A stretch of DNA of 6,576 nucleotides. Source: Burkholderiales bacterium. GTDB lineage: Bacteria > Pseudomonadota > Gammaproteobacteria > Burkholderiales > Burkholderiaceae_C. Under the pieces are notes generated by a model that saw nothing but the letters and a program-made list of their open reading frames with translations, did not search any database and was not told the origin of the DNA. Below, one piece after another: positions 1 through 6,576 of this stretch (positions are counted from its first letter, which is position 1; every line of letters starts with the position of its first letter). The stretch covers positions 1-6,576 of the forward strand of contig JANXTP010000177.1 of NCBI GenBank assembly GCA_025352345.1, read 5' to 3'. The translations under genes were made by a program, and so were the position numbers.

Positions 1-132
1 TTCAACCGCTTCCGCAAGCTGCTGGTTCGATACGAGAAGCTCGAGCGCAGCTTCCTCGCGCTCAACCACATCGCGGCAGCGATCATCGCGTTCCGCAAGG
101 TGTCGCTGACGATCAACATTATTTACGGATAG
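1..132 (+). CDS. IS5-family transposase, C-terminal fragment (5' end outside window)
   Basis: Reading frame 1 is open from the left edge to a TAG at 130-132 and encodes the last 43 residues of a transposase. The segment FNRFRKLLVRYEKLERSF followed by a hydrophobic helix (ALNHIAAAIIAFRK) is the characteristic tail of IS5-family DDE transposases, where an Arg/Lys-rich RFRxLLVRYEK motif carries the last conserved Glu region of the catalytic domain and a short helix ends the protein. The enzyme would cut and rejoin the ends of its own element. The catalytic Asp residues and the start codon are left of the window, so whether the whole gene is intact cannot be judged. The stop codon sits only about 8 bases before the sequence becomes continuous with the next gene, as expected for compact IS5-type elements. 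Family assignment is from motif recognition; the exact IS name is not claimed. Confidence 0.85.
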   Translation, partial: FNRFRKLLVRYEKLERSFLALNHIAAAIIAFRKVSLTINIIYG

Positions 133-140
133 GTTCTAAG
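1..140 (+). mobile_element. Right end of an IS5-family insertion sequence
   Basis: The transposase tail is followed by a short non-coding end, roughly 119-140 (TTTACGGATAGGTTCTAAG), which probably contains the right terminal inverted repeat. Just after it, from about 141, the sequence is coding in the frame of the downstream ATPase, so the IS boundary must lie close to 135-140. The left end is outside the window, so neither the matching inverted repeat nor the target-site duplication can be checked. The last bases (CTAAG or TAA) could be part of a duplicated target, since IS5-type elements often make 2-4 bp duplications; the boundary therefore carries an uncertainty of several bases. Confidence 0.75.
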
Positions 141-2021
141 ACAACTACTGCCCAGGTCGATGCGCTGGCCACACTCGCGCCTGAAGATCTGGCCCGGCAC
201 GTCGCGTTCGATAAGAGCTTGAAAGAGAACAACCCGAAGGAGAAAGCAACCCAGTTGCGCTTGCGCGCCCGCCGCGTGGAAGCCATTGCGACGAATGCCA
301 CCAACAAGGGGGCGCTAGTGGACCAATTGGTCGCCGCCAAGCTGCGCGGCCTGGCGGACGGTTACCGCACGGCGCAGGCGGCGGCCGCGCTCGCCGCCAA
401 GCAGTTCAAGGAAGGCCAAAACCTGTTGCCGGGAACCGGCGGCGAGGTCTGGCGCGAGCTCTTCGATGCTGCCCGTAAATTCGCGGTCGAGTCTCACCCT
501 GACAAGGATTTCCCCGACCTGGGCGCTGAATCACCTTGCCCACTGTGCCAGCAACCTCTCGCAGAAGGCGCAGCGCGCATGCTGCGATTCGAGGCCTTCA
601 TCCAGCAGGAAGCCGAGAAGACATCGCAGGCACGCCGTACCTCGCTGTTCGCCGAATACAAGCCATTCATTGCCCATGTCCTCACGCTGAATCTTGACGA
701 TGTGACTCATGGCGAGATAGAAGTGCTTGACCCGCAACTTGCGGCTGATGCAAAAGTATTCGAGTCGTTGCTGACCGCTCGACAGGAAGCCATCAAGGCA
801 GCGGTGCTTTCGCACCAGTGGGACGGTATCGATCAGCCCTTGGGCAGCCCGGCCGCGCGGCTTCAGGCTCTGGCCAACAAGCTGAACGCAGAGGCCGAGA
901 CCCTGGAGAAGGCATCGGACGAGAAGGCGCGCGCTGCGCTTCAGAAGCAGTTCGATGAACTCGATGCGCGGGTACGCCTGAATAAAGTCAAGGATGCCTT
1001 AGTCACAGCGGTCACGAAACTCGGCCACCAAGCAAAGCTCGTGAAGTGCCTGTCAGCCGTCAAAACTAACGCCATTTCGCTGAAGGCATCGGAGTTGGCT
1101 GAGAAAGTGGTCTCCAAGGAACTGGCCGAAGCGTTGAACCGCGAATTCAAGGCCTTGGGTGTCGGTACGCTTCGTGTTTCACTTCAGAGCCGTGCTGACA
1201 GGGGCAAGGCGCTGCACAAGCTGAAGCTGGAGCTGCCGCAGAGCCGCAGCCCCGGTGACATCTTGAGCGAGGGCGAGCAGCGCGCTGTTGCGATTGGCGC
1301 CTTCCTGGCCGAAGTCGGGCTGAGTGGCGGCAAGGGCGGCATCGTGTTCGACGATCCGGTCTCTTCGCTCGACCATCGTCGGCGCGAGCGCGTGGCAAAG
1401 CGCTTGGTGCTGGAAGCTGCGCAGCGCCAGGTGATCGTGTTCACCCACGATATCTACTTTCTTTGCCTCCTCGCAGAGGAAGCAAGGCTGGCGGGGACGG
1501 CGATTGCCACGCAGAGCTTGACTCGGCGTCCGGAGGGATTCGGCGTTGCCGATCCGGAGCTGCCGTTCGAAGGTAAGAACGCGAGCAAGCGGATCGGCGC
1601 ATTGAAAGCCCAGCACCAGACTATCGCCAAACTGCAAAAGGACGGCGAAGAGCAGGAACACCGGAAGCAGACTGTCGATGCTTACTTCCGGCTGCGCATG
1701 GCGTGGGAGCGCGCCGTCGAGGAGGTGCTGCTGCGCGAAGTGATCCTGCGCTTCCGCAAGGGCGTGGAAACGCAGCGGCTGGCAGGTGTCGTTGTCGAAG
1801 ACGGTGATTACGCGCAAGTGAATGCCGGCATGACGAAGTGTTCAAACTATGCGCACGACAAGGCGCTGTTGGGTGGGGTGGCCGTACCAGACCCCGATGA
1901 ACTACTCGCAGACATCATGGCGCTTGAGACATGGCGCGCAAAGATCGACAAGCGCGGCGTGGAGACGGCCAAGAGTCGCAAGGCTGCTCCGGTAGCTGCA
2001 TTGCCTGCGGCTAACGGCTAG
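141..2021 (+). CDS. AAA family (AAA_13/RecF-Rad50-like) ATPase, 5'-truncated by IS insertion; probable pseudogene
   Basis: The frame is open from the IS junction to TAG at 2019-2021 and contains no proper start. The first usable codon is TTG at 219, without a clear ribosome-binding site; an AAGGAG at 237-242 lies about 12 bases before another in-frame TTG at 255. Family-like sequence (VDALATLAPEDLARHVAF) begins right at the junction, so the true N-terminus was lost. Counting TTG-219 as residue 1: CPLC at 107-110 (Rad50-hook-like CxxC), Glu/Lys/Ala-rich helical stretches about 190-330, ABC signature LSEGEQ at 349-354, Walker B IVFDD at 375-379, D-loop SSLD at 382-385, H-loop VFTHD with His410. 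No Walker A is present; in this family it sits in the missing N-terminal couple of hundred residues. A C-terminal domain (about 485-580) has R493-x3-E497 and KCSNYAHD with His546. Relatives, including RloC, are ABC ATPases that sense DNA damage or phage and drive a C-terminal effector. Without Walker A this copy should not hydrolyse ATP. Family call is strong; RloC kinship is tentative. Confidence 0.85.
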   Translation, partial: TTTAQVDALATLAPEDLARHVAFDKSLKENNPKEKATQLRLRARRVEAIATNATNKGALVDQLVAAKLRGLADGYRTAQAAAALAAKQFKEGQNLLPGTGGEVWRELFDAARKFAVESHPDKDFPDLGAESPCPLCQQPLAEGAARMLRFEAFIQQEAEKTSQARRTSLFAEYKPFIAHVLTLNLDDVTHGEIEVLDPQLAADAKVFESLLTARQEAIKAAVLSHQWDGIDQPLGSPAARLQALANKLNAEAETLEKASDEKARAALQKQFDELDARVRLNKVKDALVTAVTKLGHQAKLVKCLSAVKTNAISLKASELAEKVVSKELAEALNREFKALGVGTLRVSLQSRADRGKALHKLKLELPQSRSPGDILSEGEQRAVAIGAFLAEVGLSGGKGGIVFDDPVSSLDHRRRERVAKRLVLEAAQRQVIVFTHDIYFLCLLAEEARLAGTAIATQSLTRRPEGFGVADPELPFEGKNASKRIGALKAQHQTIAKLQKDGEEQEHRKQTVDAYFRLRMAWERAVEEVLLREVILRFRKGVETQRLAGVVVEDGDYAQVNAGMTKCSNYAHDKALLGGVAVPDPDELLADIMALETWRAKIDKRGVETAKSRKAAPVAALPAANG

Positions 2022-2160
2022 ATTTTGACCACAAGCGCCAGCGAGGGACCAAGATCCCTAAAGAGTGTTGGCAGCTACGCTTTGGGTAATGCATCAGGCC
2101 GCCTGCAGTCATCGCACTGAAAGAGCTTCCGGCCGCCAAGCACAGCGACACATATCGAGA
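2022..2160. other. Intergenic gap between convergent genes, no clear element
   Basis: These 139 bases separate the 3' ends of the ATPase gene (+) and the helicase gene (-). The only symmetry noticed is a 5-bp inverted repeat AGGGA/TCCCT (2044-2048 and 2055-2059) with a 6-base loop and no adjoining T-run on either strand, which is too weak to call a terminator. No small coding sequence with a convincing start was recognised; the reading frame that opens at 2065 on the + strand runs antisense into the helicase gene and has no recognisable protein features. Confidence 0.5.
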
Positions 2161-5100
2161 TCAGTCCCTTTCACCATTGCGGCGTGCTTGCTGCATTGCT
2201 GCCTCAAATCGTCCACGGCTTGCCGCGCGAAGGCGTTGCAGGCCGAGTCTTCGTGCCATCACAACAATCGCGTCTTCAGCTCCAGTGCCCTTCGCTGTGA
2301 TCTGTCTAGCCAAGTCAACAAGCTCAGGCATGCAGATCTCATCCACTGACCGGGTGGCATCGTCTGCGGAATGGCGAAACACCGTTGGCAGTTCCGGGCC
2401 ACGTGCCGACGACCAGTAGAAAGTTCCGACATCCTCAGTTGTCGTTCTGTGCGCATTCGTCGCCAGCTCCTCCACCCGCTCCTGAATCCGCGCCCCCGTC
2501 CTCTGCCAACCATGAGCCCTGGCAATGCGGCGTGCGAGCACCGCGTCGAGAACCGGGCCTTCGACCTCAACGACATGCGCAATCATCTTCATCAGCACCG
2601 CGTCGTAGCCGCTGTCGAAGAACGCGTCAGCGCTCGCCGCATCCACAACGGACGCAGGGTCCGATTCCACGAAGACGGCTGGCCCGGCCGTCGCACTGCT
2701 GGCCGCGTTCCGCGCGTAGACCTCGGCTTCCAGCTCTTGCGGCTGGGGTTCAGCAGACGCGTAGTTCAGCCCCAATCCAAGCTGAGCCGCCGTTGCGCCA
2801 GTGATGCCTGAGTCGGTTGAAATTGCAGCCTCAGGCGGCGTTGCCTCCTCTCTGGCCTTCGCAATGGCTGCTGCCGCTGCATCCGCTGCTGCCTGCCTCT
2901 CCGCCTCTTCTGCACGCTTGGCCCTGCTGGTCTGCAACAAGCCCCGCAACTTCGCATCCAGTTTCTCCAGCGTCCCCACCCGGTCCACCCACCAGTCGGT
3001 GGACCAGACCCGCAGGATGTCCCAGCCCAACCCGCGAAGCACCTGTTCGCGCAGCATGTCGCGGTCGCGGGCGGTAGCGCTGCGGTGGTAGGTGGCGCCG
3101 TCGCATTCGATGCCCGTCAGGTAGCTACCCCGCGCGTCGGGGTGCACCACGGCCAGATCGACACGGAACGACGAGGCGCCGATTTGCGTGTGCAGCTCCC
3201 AGCCTTTGCCGGCCAGTGCCGTGGCCACGGCTTCTTCAAACGGGCTTTCAAAGTCGCCCAGGCTTCCGCGCGTGGCTTCGGCCAGTGCACGCGGGCCGCG
3301 TTCGGCAAACTCGAGGAAGTGCTTCAGGTCACGCACGCCCAGCGCCTGCGTGCGCGCCAGGTCCATCTGCTCGCCCTTCAGGCTGGAGAACACCCGAAGT
3401 TCGTGCCGCGCCCGTGTGATAGCCACGTTCAAGCGGCGCTCGCCGCCTTCGCGGTTCATCGGGCCGAAATTCATCGACACCGCGCCGGCCAGGTCGGGCC
3501 CGTAGGTGATCGAGAAGTACATGATGTCGCGCTCGTCGCCCTGCACGCTTTCCAGGTTCTTGACGAACAGCGGTTCCAGTTCCACCTCGTCGAAGTAGGG
3601 CTCTATGGCGGGGTCACGACGGCGTTCTTCGTCCAGCAGGTCTTCGATCAGGTCCTTCTGCTCGGTGTTGAAGGTCACCACGCCGATGGTCAACCGGCTC
3701 TCGCGGAAGCCCGGCGACTTGAGCCGTGCCACGATGTCGGCCACCAGGGCCTTGGCCTCGGGCTTGTTGATGCGTGCACCGCCCTTCTCGTACGTTCCCT
3801 TGACGTGGTGGAAGCTCACCGCACGGTCTTCGGTGACGGGCGACGGGAAGGTGACGAGCGAGCCGCCGTAGTAATGGTGGTTGCTGAACGCGATCAGGCT
3901 CTCGTTGCGGCTGCGGTAGTGCCAGGCCAGGTTCATCGTCGGCAGGTTGGCGCCCAGGCATTCGTCGAGGATGCTTTCCAGGTCGCCTTCAACATCTTCT
4001 TCATCAGCCGACGACTCAGCACGGTCGAAGAAGTTGGTAGGCGGCAGTTGTTTCGGGTCGCCCACCATCACCACCTGCTTGCCGCGCGCAATGGCACCCA
4101 CCGCGTCCCACACCGGGATCTGGCTCGCCTCGTCGAACACCACCACGTCGAAGGCGTTCGCGTCGGCGCTCAGGTACTGCGCAATCGACAAGGGGCTCAT
4201 CAGCAGGCAGGGCGTCAGCTTCGTCAGCGCCGAAGGAATGCTACTCATCAGCGCGCGCAAAGGCAGGTGCGCGCGCTTCTTATTGATCTCGTGCCGCAGG
4301 ATGCCCCACTCCGAGTTTCGGGTCACGCCGTCCTGCTTCGGCAAGTCGGCACATAGCGTGGCGCGTACCCAAGCGCGGGTCAATTCGGTGTACTGGGCTT
4401 CCAGCGCGCGGAAGTCGCCGATGCGCTTTTCATGCTCGGCCGCGACGAAGCTGCGGATGACGGGCTCGTTGTCGACCGCCGCGTTCAGCCACCAGCGGCT
4501 ATAGCCGGTCTCGAAAGTGCGGCGCGTTGAGCCGGCCGCGATGGCGCCGTTCTCGATACCCGCGACCATCGGCGCCAGGCCGAACGCAATGGCCTGTTGG
4601 CAGACCTTGCGCCAAGCACACCAGGCGTTCAGTCGGGCAGCCGACTGAACGATGGCGGCGCTGCGCTGCTGCAGTTCATCCAGGGCCACTTCGCCAAAGG
4701 CAGCCTGGGCGGCTTCCGTGAATGCACCGGCGGTGCTCAGCCGATCGATGGCGGGCTGCAAAGCGCCCCATGCTTCTAGGTAGGCCTGGCCTTCGGCTGC
4801 AATCGGGCCGGTCGGCTCCAGCAAGGCATTGCCCTCGCCGATCAGCTTGTCCAGCGGCGCCTTGATCGCAGCGATGTCCTCGGGCGTCGTCGCCAGGTTG
4901 GCGATGGCAGCGGCCATCGAGGCCTGAAACTTCGATGCCTTGTCCAGCTCGTCGAGTCGGGTGCCGAGCCCGCTCCACAGGCCGGCTGTCAGCGGTGCCA
5001 GGTCGTCGAAGCCGGCCAGCTGTTGCTCGACGACGGCACGTTGGCGCAGGCGCTGCCAGTCGGCGGTCATGGCGGCGCCACAGTCGCCGGTGACTACGCT

Positions 5101-6576
5101 CTGGTGCTCGCCAGCCAATGGTCCTGCGCTGCGCACCGCTGCGCGAGCAGCGTTGAAGGTTAGCGCTGCCTCGGCCAGATGGTCACGCGTGGCTCGTCCT
5201 GCCCACAGACCTGCAGTCGCTGGGCCCAAGTGTTCGAGCGCGGCAATGTCAGTGTCCAATGCCTTCAGCGCGCGCATGCGTTCCATGTCCTTGGCCAGGC
5301 GTTCTCCGCAGCGGCCGTTGGCCACGGCGTCCAGGCCCTCGTCGGCCCACGGTTGCTCTTGCCGTGCCGCGGCCAGCACCTGCTGAAAACGCAATGCGGC
5401 ACTCGCCAGTTCGGGTCGAGTCTTTAGGCCGACCCAAATCCCTTCGGTGCCGGGTCCAAGCTCAAGAGCTTGCACCTCGGCCCGCAATGCCCGGGTGCGC
5501 ACCAACAAGCGCAGGTCGCGCGCTACATCGGGTTCACCTTCCCCAGTGACCGCCGTTTCCAGCATGGAGCGCAGCTTGCGCTTGGCCAGCCAGGACATGG
5601 GCCACAGCGCCTTCTCGGCTTTGGCCCAGTCGCGTTGCAACTGGTTCACGTTCAGTTGCTCGGCCTGGTCGCCGTAGGTCACTGAAAGCTGCTGCGTCGT
5701 GTTCGTGATCTGGTCGAGTAACGCCAAGCCCTTCTGCAGCTCTGTCTGAACCTCTGCTGCCCAGGGCAATGCCAGCTCTGCATATGCGGCGCGTCGCTGC
5801 GTGAGCAGTGCCAAGCCCTGCCGGCACGCGGCCACCACGGGTTGGGGCCAGTCCGCGGCAAGCTGAGCGCTGATGTCGCGGTGCTGCTTCAACAGGACCG
5901 CGCCGGCCTGCATGCGCTCGCCTAGGCTGCGTGCGTCGGCGCGCAGCACAAACCGCCAATCGCGCCCGGCGGCATGCGGCAAGGTCCGGGCCAGCACGCC
6001 CATAGCGCCACGGGCCCGCCGCGTCAGCGGCACGGGTGGCAGGCCGATGGTGCCAGCAAGGCGTTGATGCGCAGCCTGCAACGCCTGCACTGTCGGTAGC
6101 ACGTCGCGTGCCGCATCCACCAGGGCTTGCTGCCACGCAGGCGACCACTCACCACGCGCCACCGCGCCCAGTGGGTGGTTCAGCAGCGCGCCGTGGCCCA
6201 CGGCAGCGGCGTTGACCTCCAGACGGTCGACGATGTCGCGCATGGCATCCAGCGCAGCGCGGTCGTGGGTATTGGCGTTGCCCCAGCTCAGCCCGAGTTC
6301 GGACACGTCTTCGCCATCGACCACCCGCCCGATGGCGTCGAAGATGCTCATGCCGTTGGGGTGCCGGAAGTGCAGACGCTCGACGTAGCCATTGAGATCG
6401 CCGCGCAGACGTTGCAGGCGCTGTGCCTGCGCACGCCAGACCTCGGGGTCCACGTCACCCTGTGCCTCCCAGGCGTTCTGGAGCTGTGCCAGAACGTCGA
6501 GCTTGCGCGCCTTGCTGGAGTGCAGCTCCAGGCAGAATTCGCCGAGCTTCACTTCGCGCAGACGCCTGTAAACCAC
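2161..6576 (-). CDS. DUF4011-type superfamily 1 helicase fused to Vsr/MTES_1575-like endonuclease and DUF3320-like domain (N-terminus outside window)
   Basis: The frame is open from the right edge to TGA at 2161-2163 and gives 1471 residues. The GTG at the edge is not the start: it encodes a Val in the conserved VVYRRLREVKLGEFCLELHS segment that in this family follows Walker A by a few dozen residues, so the DUF4011 part and Walker A lie off-window. Residues numbered from the edge: motif Ia region 1-40; a long, mostly helical insertion about 41-750 with three internal repeats; PCLLMSPLSIAQYL 789-802; Walker B DEASQI 815-820; motif III GDPKQLPPT 839-847; HYRSR 886-890; VKNLESVQGDERD 1005-1017; motif VI NVAITRAR 1050-1057. 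Then a PD-(D/E)xK/Vsr-fold nuclease at about 1108-1215 with SPFEE 1111-1115, FRVD (Asp1140), IECDG (Glu1157, Asp1159) and His1164; an Ala/Glu-rich linker 1216-1320; and a DUF3320-like helical domain 1321-1471. All visible motifs are intact. The likely role is ATP-driven unwinding or translocation on nucleic acid coupled to cleavage, in the cytoplasm, plausibly as anti-phage or anti-plasmid defence. Domain call is strong; the defence role is inferred from family context. Confidence 0.9.
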   Translation of the reverse strand: MVYRRLREVKLGEFCLELHSSKARKLDVLAQLQNAWEAQGDVDPEVWRAQAQRLQRLRGDLNGYVERLHFRHPNGMSIFDAIGRVVDGEDVSELGLSWGNANTHDRAALDAMRDIVDRLEVNAAAVGHGALLNHPLGAVARGEWSPAWQQALVDAARDVLPTVQALQAAHQRLAGTIGLPPVPLTRRARGAMGVLARTLPHAAGRDWRFVLRADARSLGERMQAGAVLLKQHRDISAQLAADWPQPVVAACRQGLALLTQRRAAYAELALPWAAEVQTELQKGLALLDQITNTTQQLSVTYGDQAEQLNVNQLQRDWAKAEKALWPMSWLAKRKLRSMLETAVTGEGEPDVARDLRLLVRTRALRAEVQALELGPGTEGIWVGLKTRPELASAALRFQQVLAAARQEQPWADEGLDAVANGRCGERLAKDMERMRALKALDTDIAALEHLGPATAGLWAGRATRDHLAEAALTFNAARAAVRSAGPLAGEHQSVVTGDCGAAMTADWQRLRQRAVVEQQLAGFDDLAPLTAGLWSGLGTRLDELDKASKFQASMAAAIANLATTPEDIAAIKAPLDKLIGEGNALLEPTGPIAAEGQAYLEAWGALQPAIDRLSTAGAFTEAAQAAFGEVALDELQQRSAAIVQSAARLNAWCAWRKVCQQAIAFGLAPMVAGIENGAIAAGSTRRTFETGYSRWWLNAAVDNEPVIRSFVAAEHEKRIGDFRALEAQYTELTRAWVRATLCADLPKQDGVTRNSEWGILRHEINKKRAHLPLRALMSSIPSALTKLTPCLLMSPLSIAQYLSADANAFDVVVFDEASQIPVWDAVGAIARGKQVVMVGDPKQLPPTNFFDRAESSADEEDVEGDLESILDECLGANLPTMNLAWHYRSRNESLIAFSNHHYYGGSLVTFPSPVTEDRAVSFHHVKGTYEKGGARINKPEAKALVADIVARLKSPGFRESRLTIGVVTFNTEQKDLIEDLLDEERRRDPAIEPYFDEVELEPLFVKNLESVQGDERDIMYFSITYGPDLAGAVSMNFGPMNREGGERRLNVAITRARHELRVFSSLKGEQMDLARTQALGVRDLKHFLEFAERGPRALAEATRGSLGDFESPFEEAVATALAGKGWELHTQIGASSFRVDLAVVHPDARGSYLTGIECDGATYHRSATARDRDMLREQVLRGLGWDILRVWSTDWWVDRVGTLEKLDAKLRGLLQTSRAKRAEEAERQAAADAAAAAIAKAREEATPPEAAISTDSGITGATAAQLGLGLNYASAEPQPQELEAEVYARNAASSATAGPAVFVESDPASVVDAASADAFFDSGYDAVLMKMIAHVVEVEGPVLDAVLARRIARAHGWQRTGARIQERVEELATNAHRTTTEDVGTFYWSSARGPELPTVFRHSADDATRSVDEICMPELVDLARQITAKGTGAEDAIVVMARRLGLQRLRAASRGRFEAAMQQARRNGERD
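4789..5466 (-). repeat. Three tandem protein-level repeats of about 76 residues inside the helicase insertion
   Basis: In helicase residues about 371-596 the same pattern appears three times: LGPGTEGIWVGLKTRPEL (373-390), LGPATAGLWAGRATRDHL (450-467) and LAPLTAGLWSGLGTRLDEL (526-544). The key tryptophans are at 381, 458 and 534, a period of 77 then 76 residues. Each is followed by an Ala-rich helix ending in Phe (F397, F474, F550). The first two units also share a G-x-C-G followed by a helix (GRCGERLAKD at 421-430, GDCGAAMTAD at 497-506); the third unit is more diverged. This is a repeat of protein structure, not of near-identical DNA, and suggests ancient duplication of a helical module that elaborates the helicase core. 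Confidence 0.7.

Noticed and set aside
1179..1817. Open - strand frame of 212 codons antisense to the ATPase
   Set aside because: It mirrors the ABC signature/Walker B coding region, has no family resemblance and no convincing ribosome-binding site; judged a shadow of the + strand gene.
2044..2059. Possible terminator hairpin AGGGA/TCCCT in the intergenic gap
   Set aside because: Only 5 base pairs, not GC-dominated, and no U-tract follows on either strand.
2982..3005. Perfect 8-bp inverted repeat GGTCCACC/GGTGGACC with an 8-base loop
   Set aside because: It lies inside the nuclease domain and encodes the conserved TDWWVDRV segment; the symmetry is explained by Trp, Asp and Val codons, and there is no T-run or other sign of a regulatory role.
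3085..4356. Open + strand frame of 423 codons antisense to the helicase
   Set aside because: Its translation is His/Val/Arg/Gln-rich with no recognisable domain, as expected of the complement of a GC-rich gene, and it overlaps the conserved helicase motifs coded on the other strand.
6574..6576. GTG at the right edge as start codon of the helicase gene
   Set aside because: It is the Val of a conserved internal VVYRRL motif; helicases of this type have Walker A and a DUF4011 domain upstream, so the gene continues past the edge.

Overview
The window is GC-rich, dense with long coding sequence and compositionally uniform. This fits a high-GC proteobacterium, probably a Burkholderiales- or Xanthomonadales-type organism. 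That placement is an inference from codon use and protein style; there is no rRNA or other phylogenetic marker here. The gene content looks like an accessory or defence-type island.

Layout: (1) Positions 1 to about 140 hold the right end of an IS5-family insertion sequence: the last 43 codons of its transposase plus a short terminal stretch. (2) From about 141 to 2021 on the + strand lies an ABC/SMC-type ATPase of the RecF/Rad50-like AAA_13 class whose 5' part, including the Walker A region, is missing at the IS junction. It keeps a CxxC 'zinc-hook-like' motif, the ABC signature, Walker B, D-loop and H-loop, and a C-terminal domain with an Arg-x3-Glu...His pattern. (3) Positions 2022-2160 are a short intergenic gap between convergent genes. 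(4) From 2161 to the right edge on the - strand is the C-terminal 1471 residues of a very large superfamily 1 helicase of the DUF4011/AAA_11/AAA_12 type, fused to a Vsr/DUF559-like (MTES_1575-type) nuclease domain and a DUF3320-like C-terminal domain. Its N-terminus, DUF4011 region and Walker A lie beyond the window.

How the parts may relate: both large proteins belong to families repeatedly found in defence islands. The helicase-nuclease fusion could act alone on foreign DNA. The ATPase resembles the RloC/PrrC class of nucleic-acid-sensing ATPases but is very probably inactivated by the IS, so the left half looks like a decaying island and the right half like an intact, possibly still working, system. 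The two genes are convergent, so they are not an operon. No tRNA, rRNA, CRISPR array, convincing promoter or strong terminator was found.
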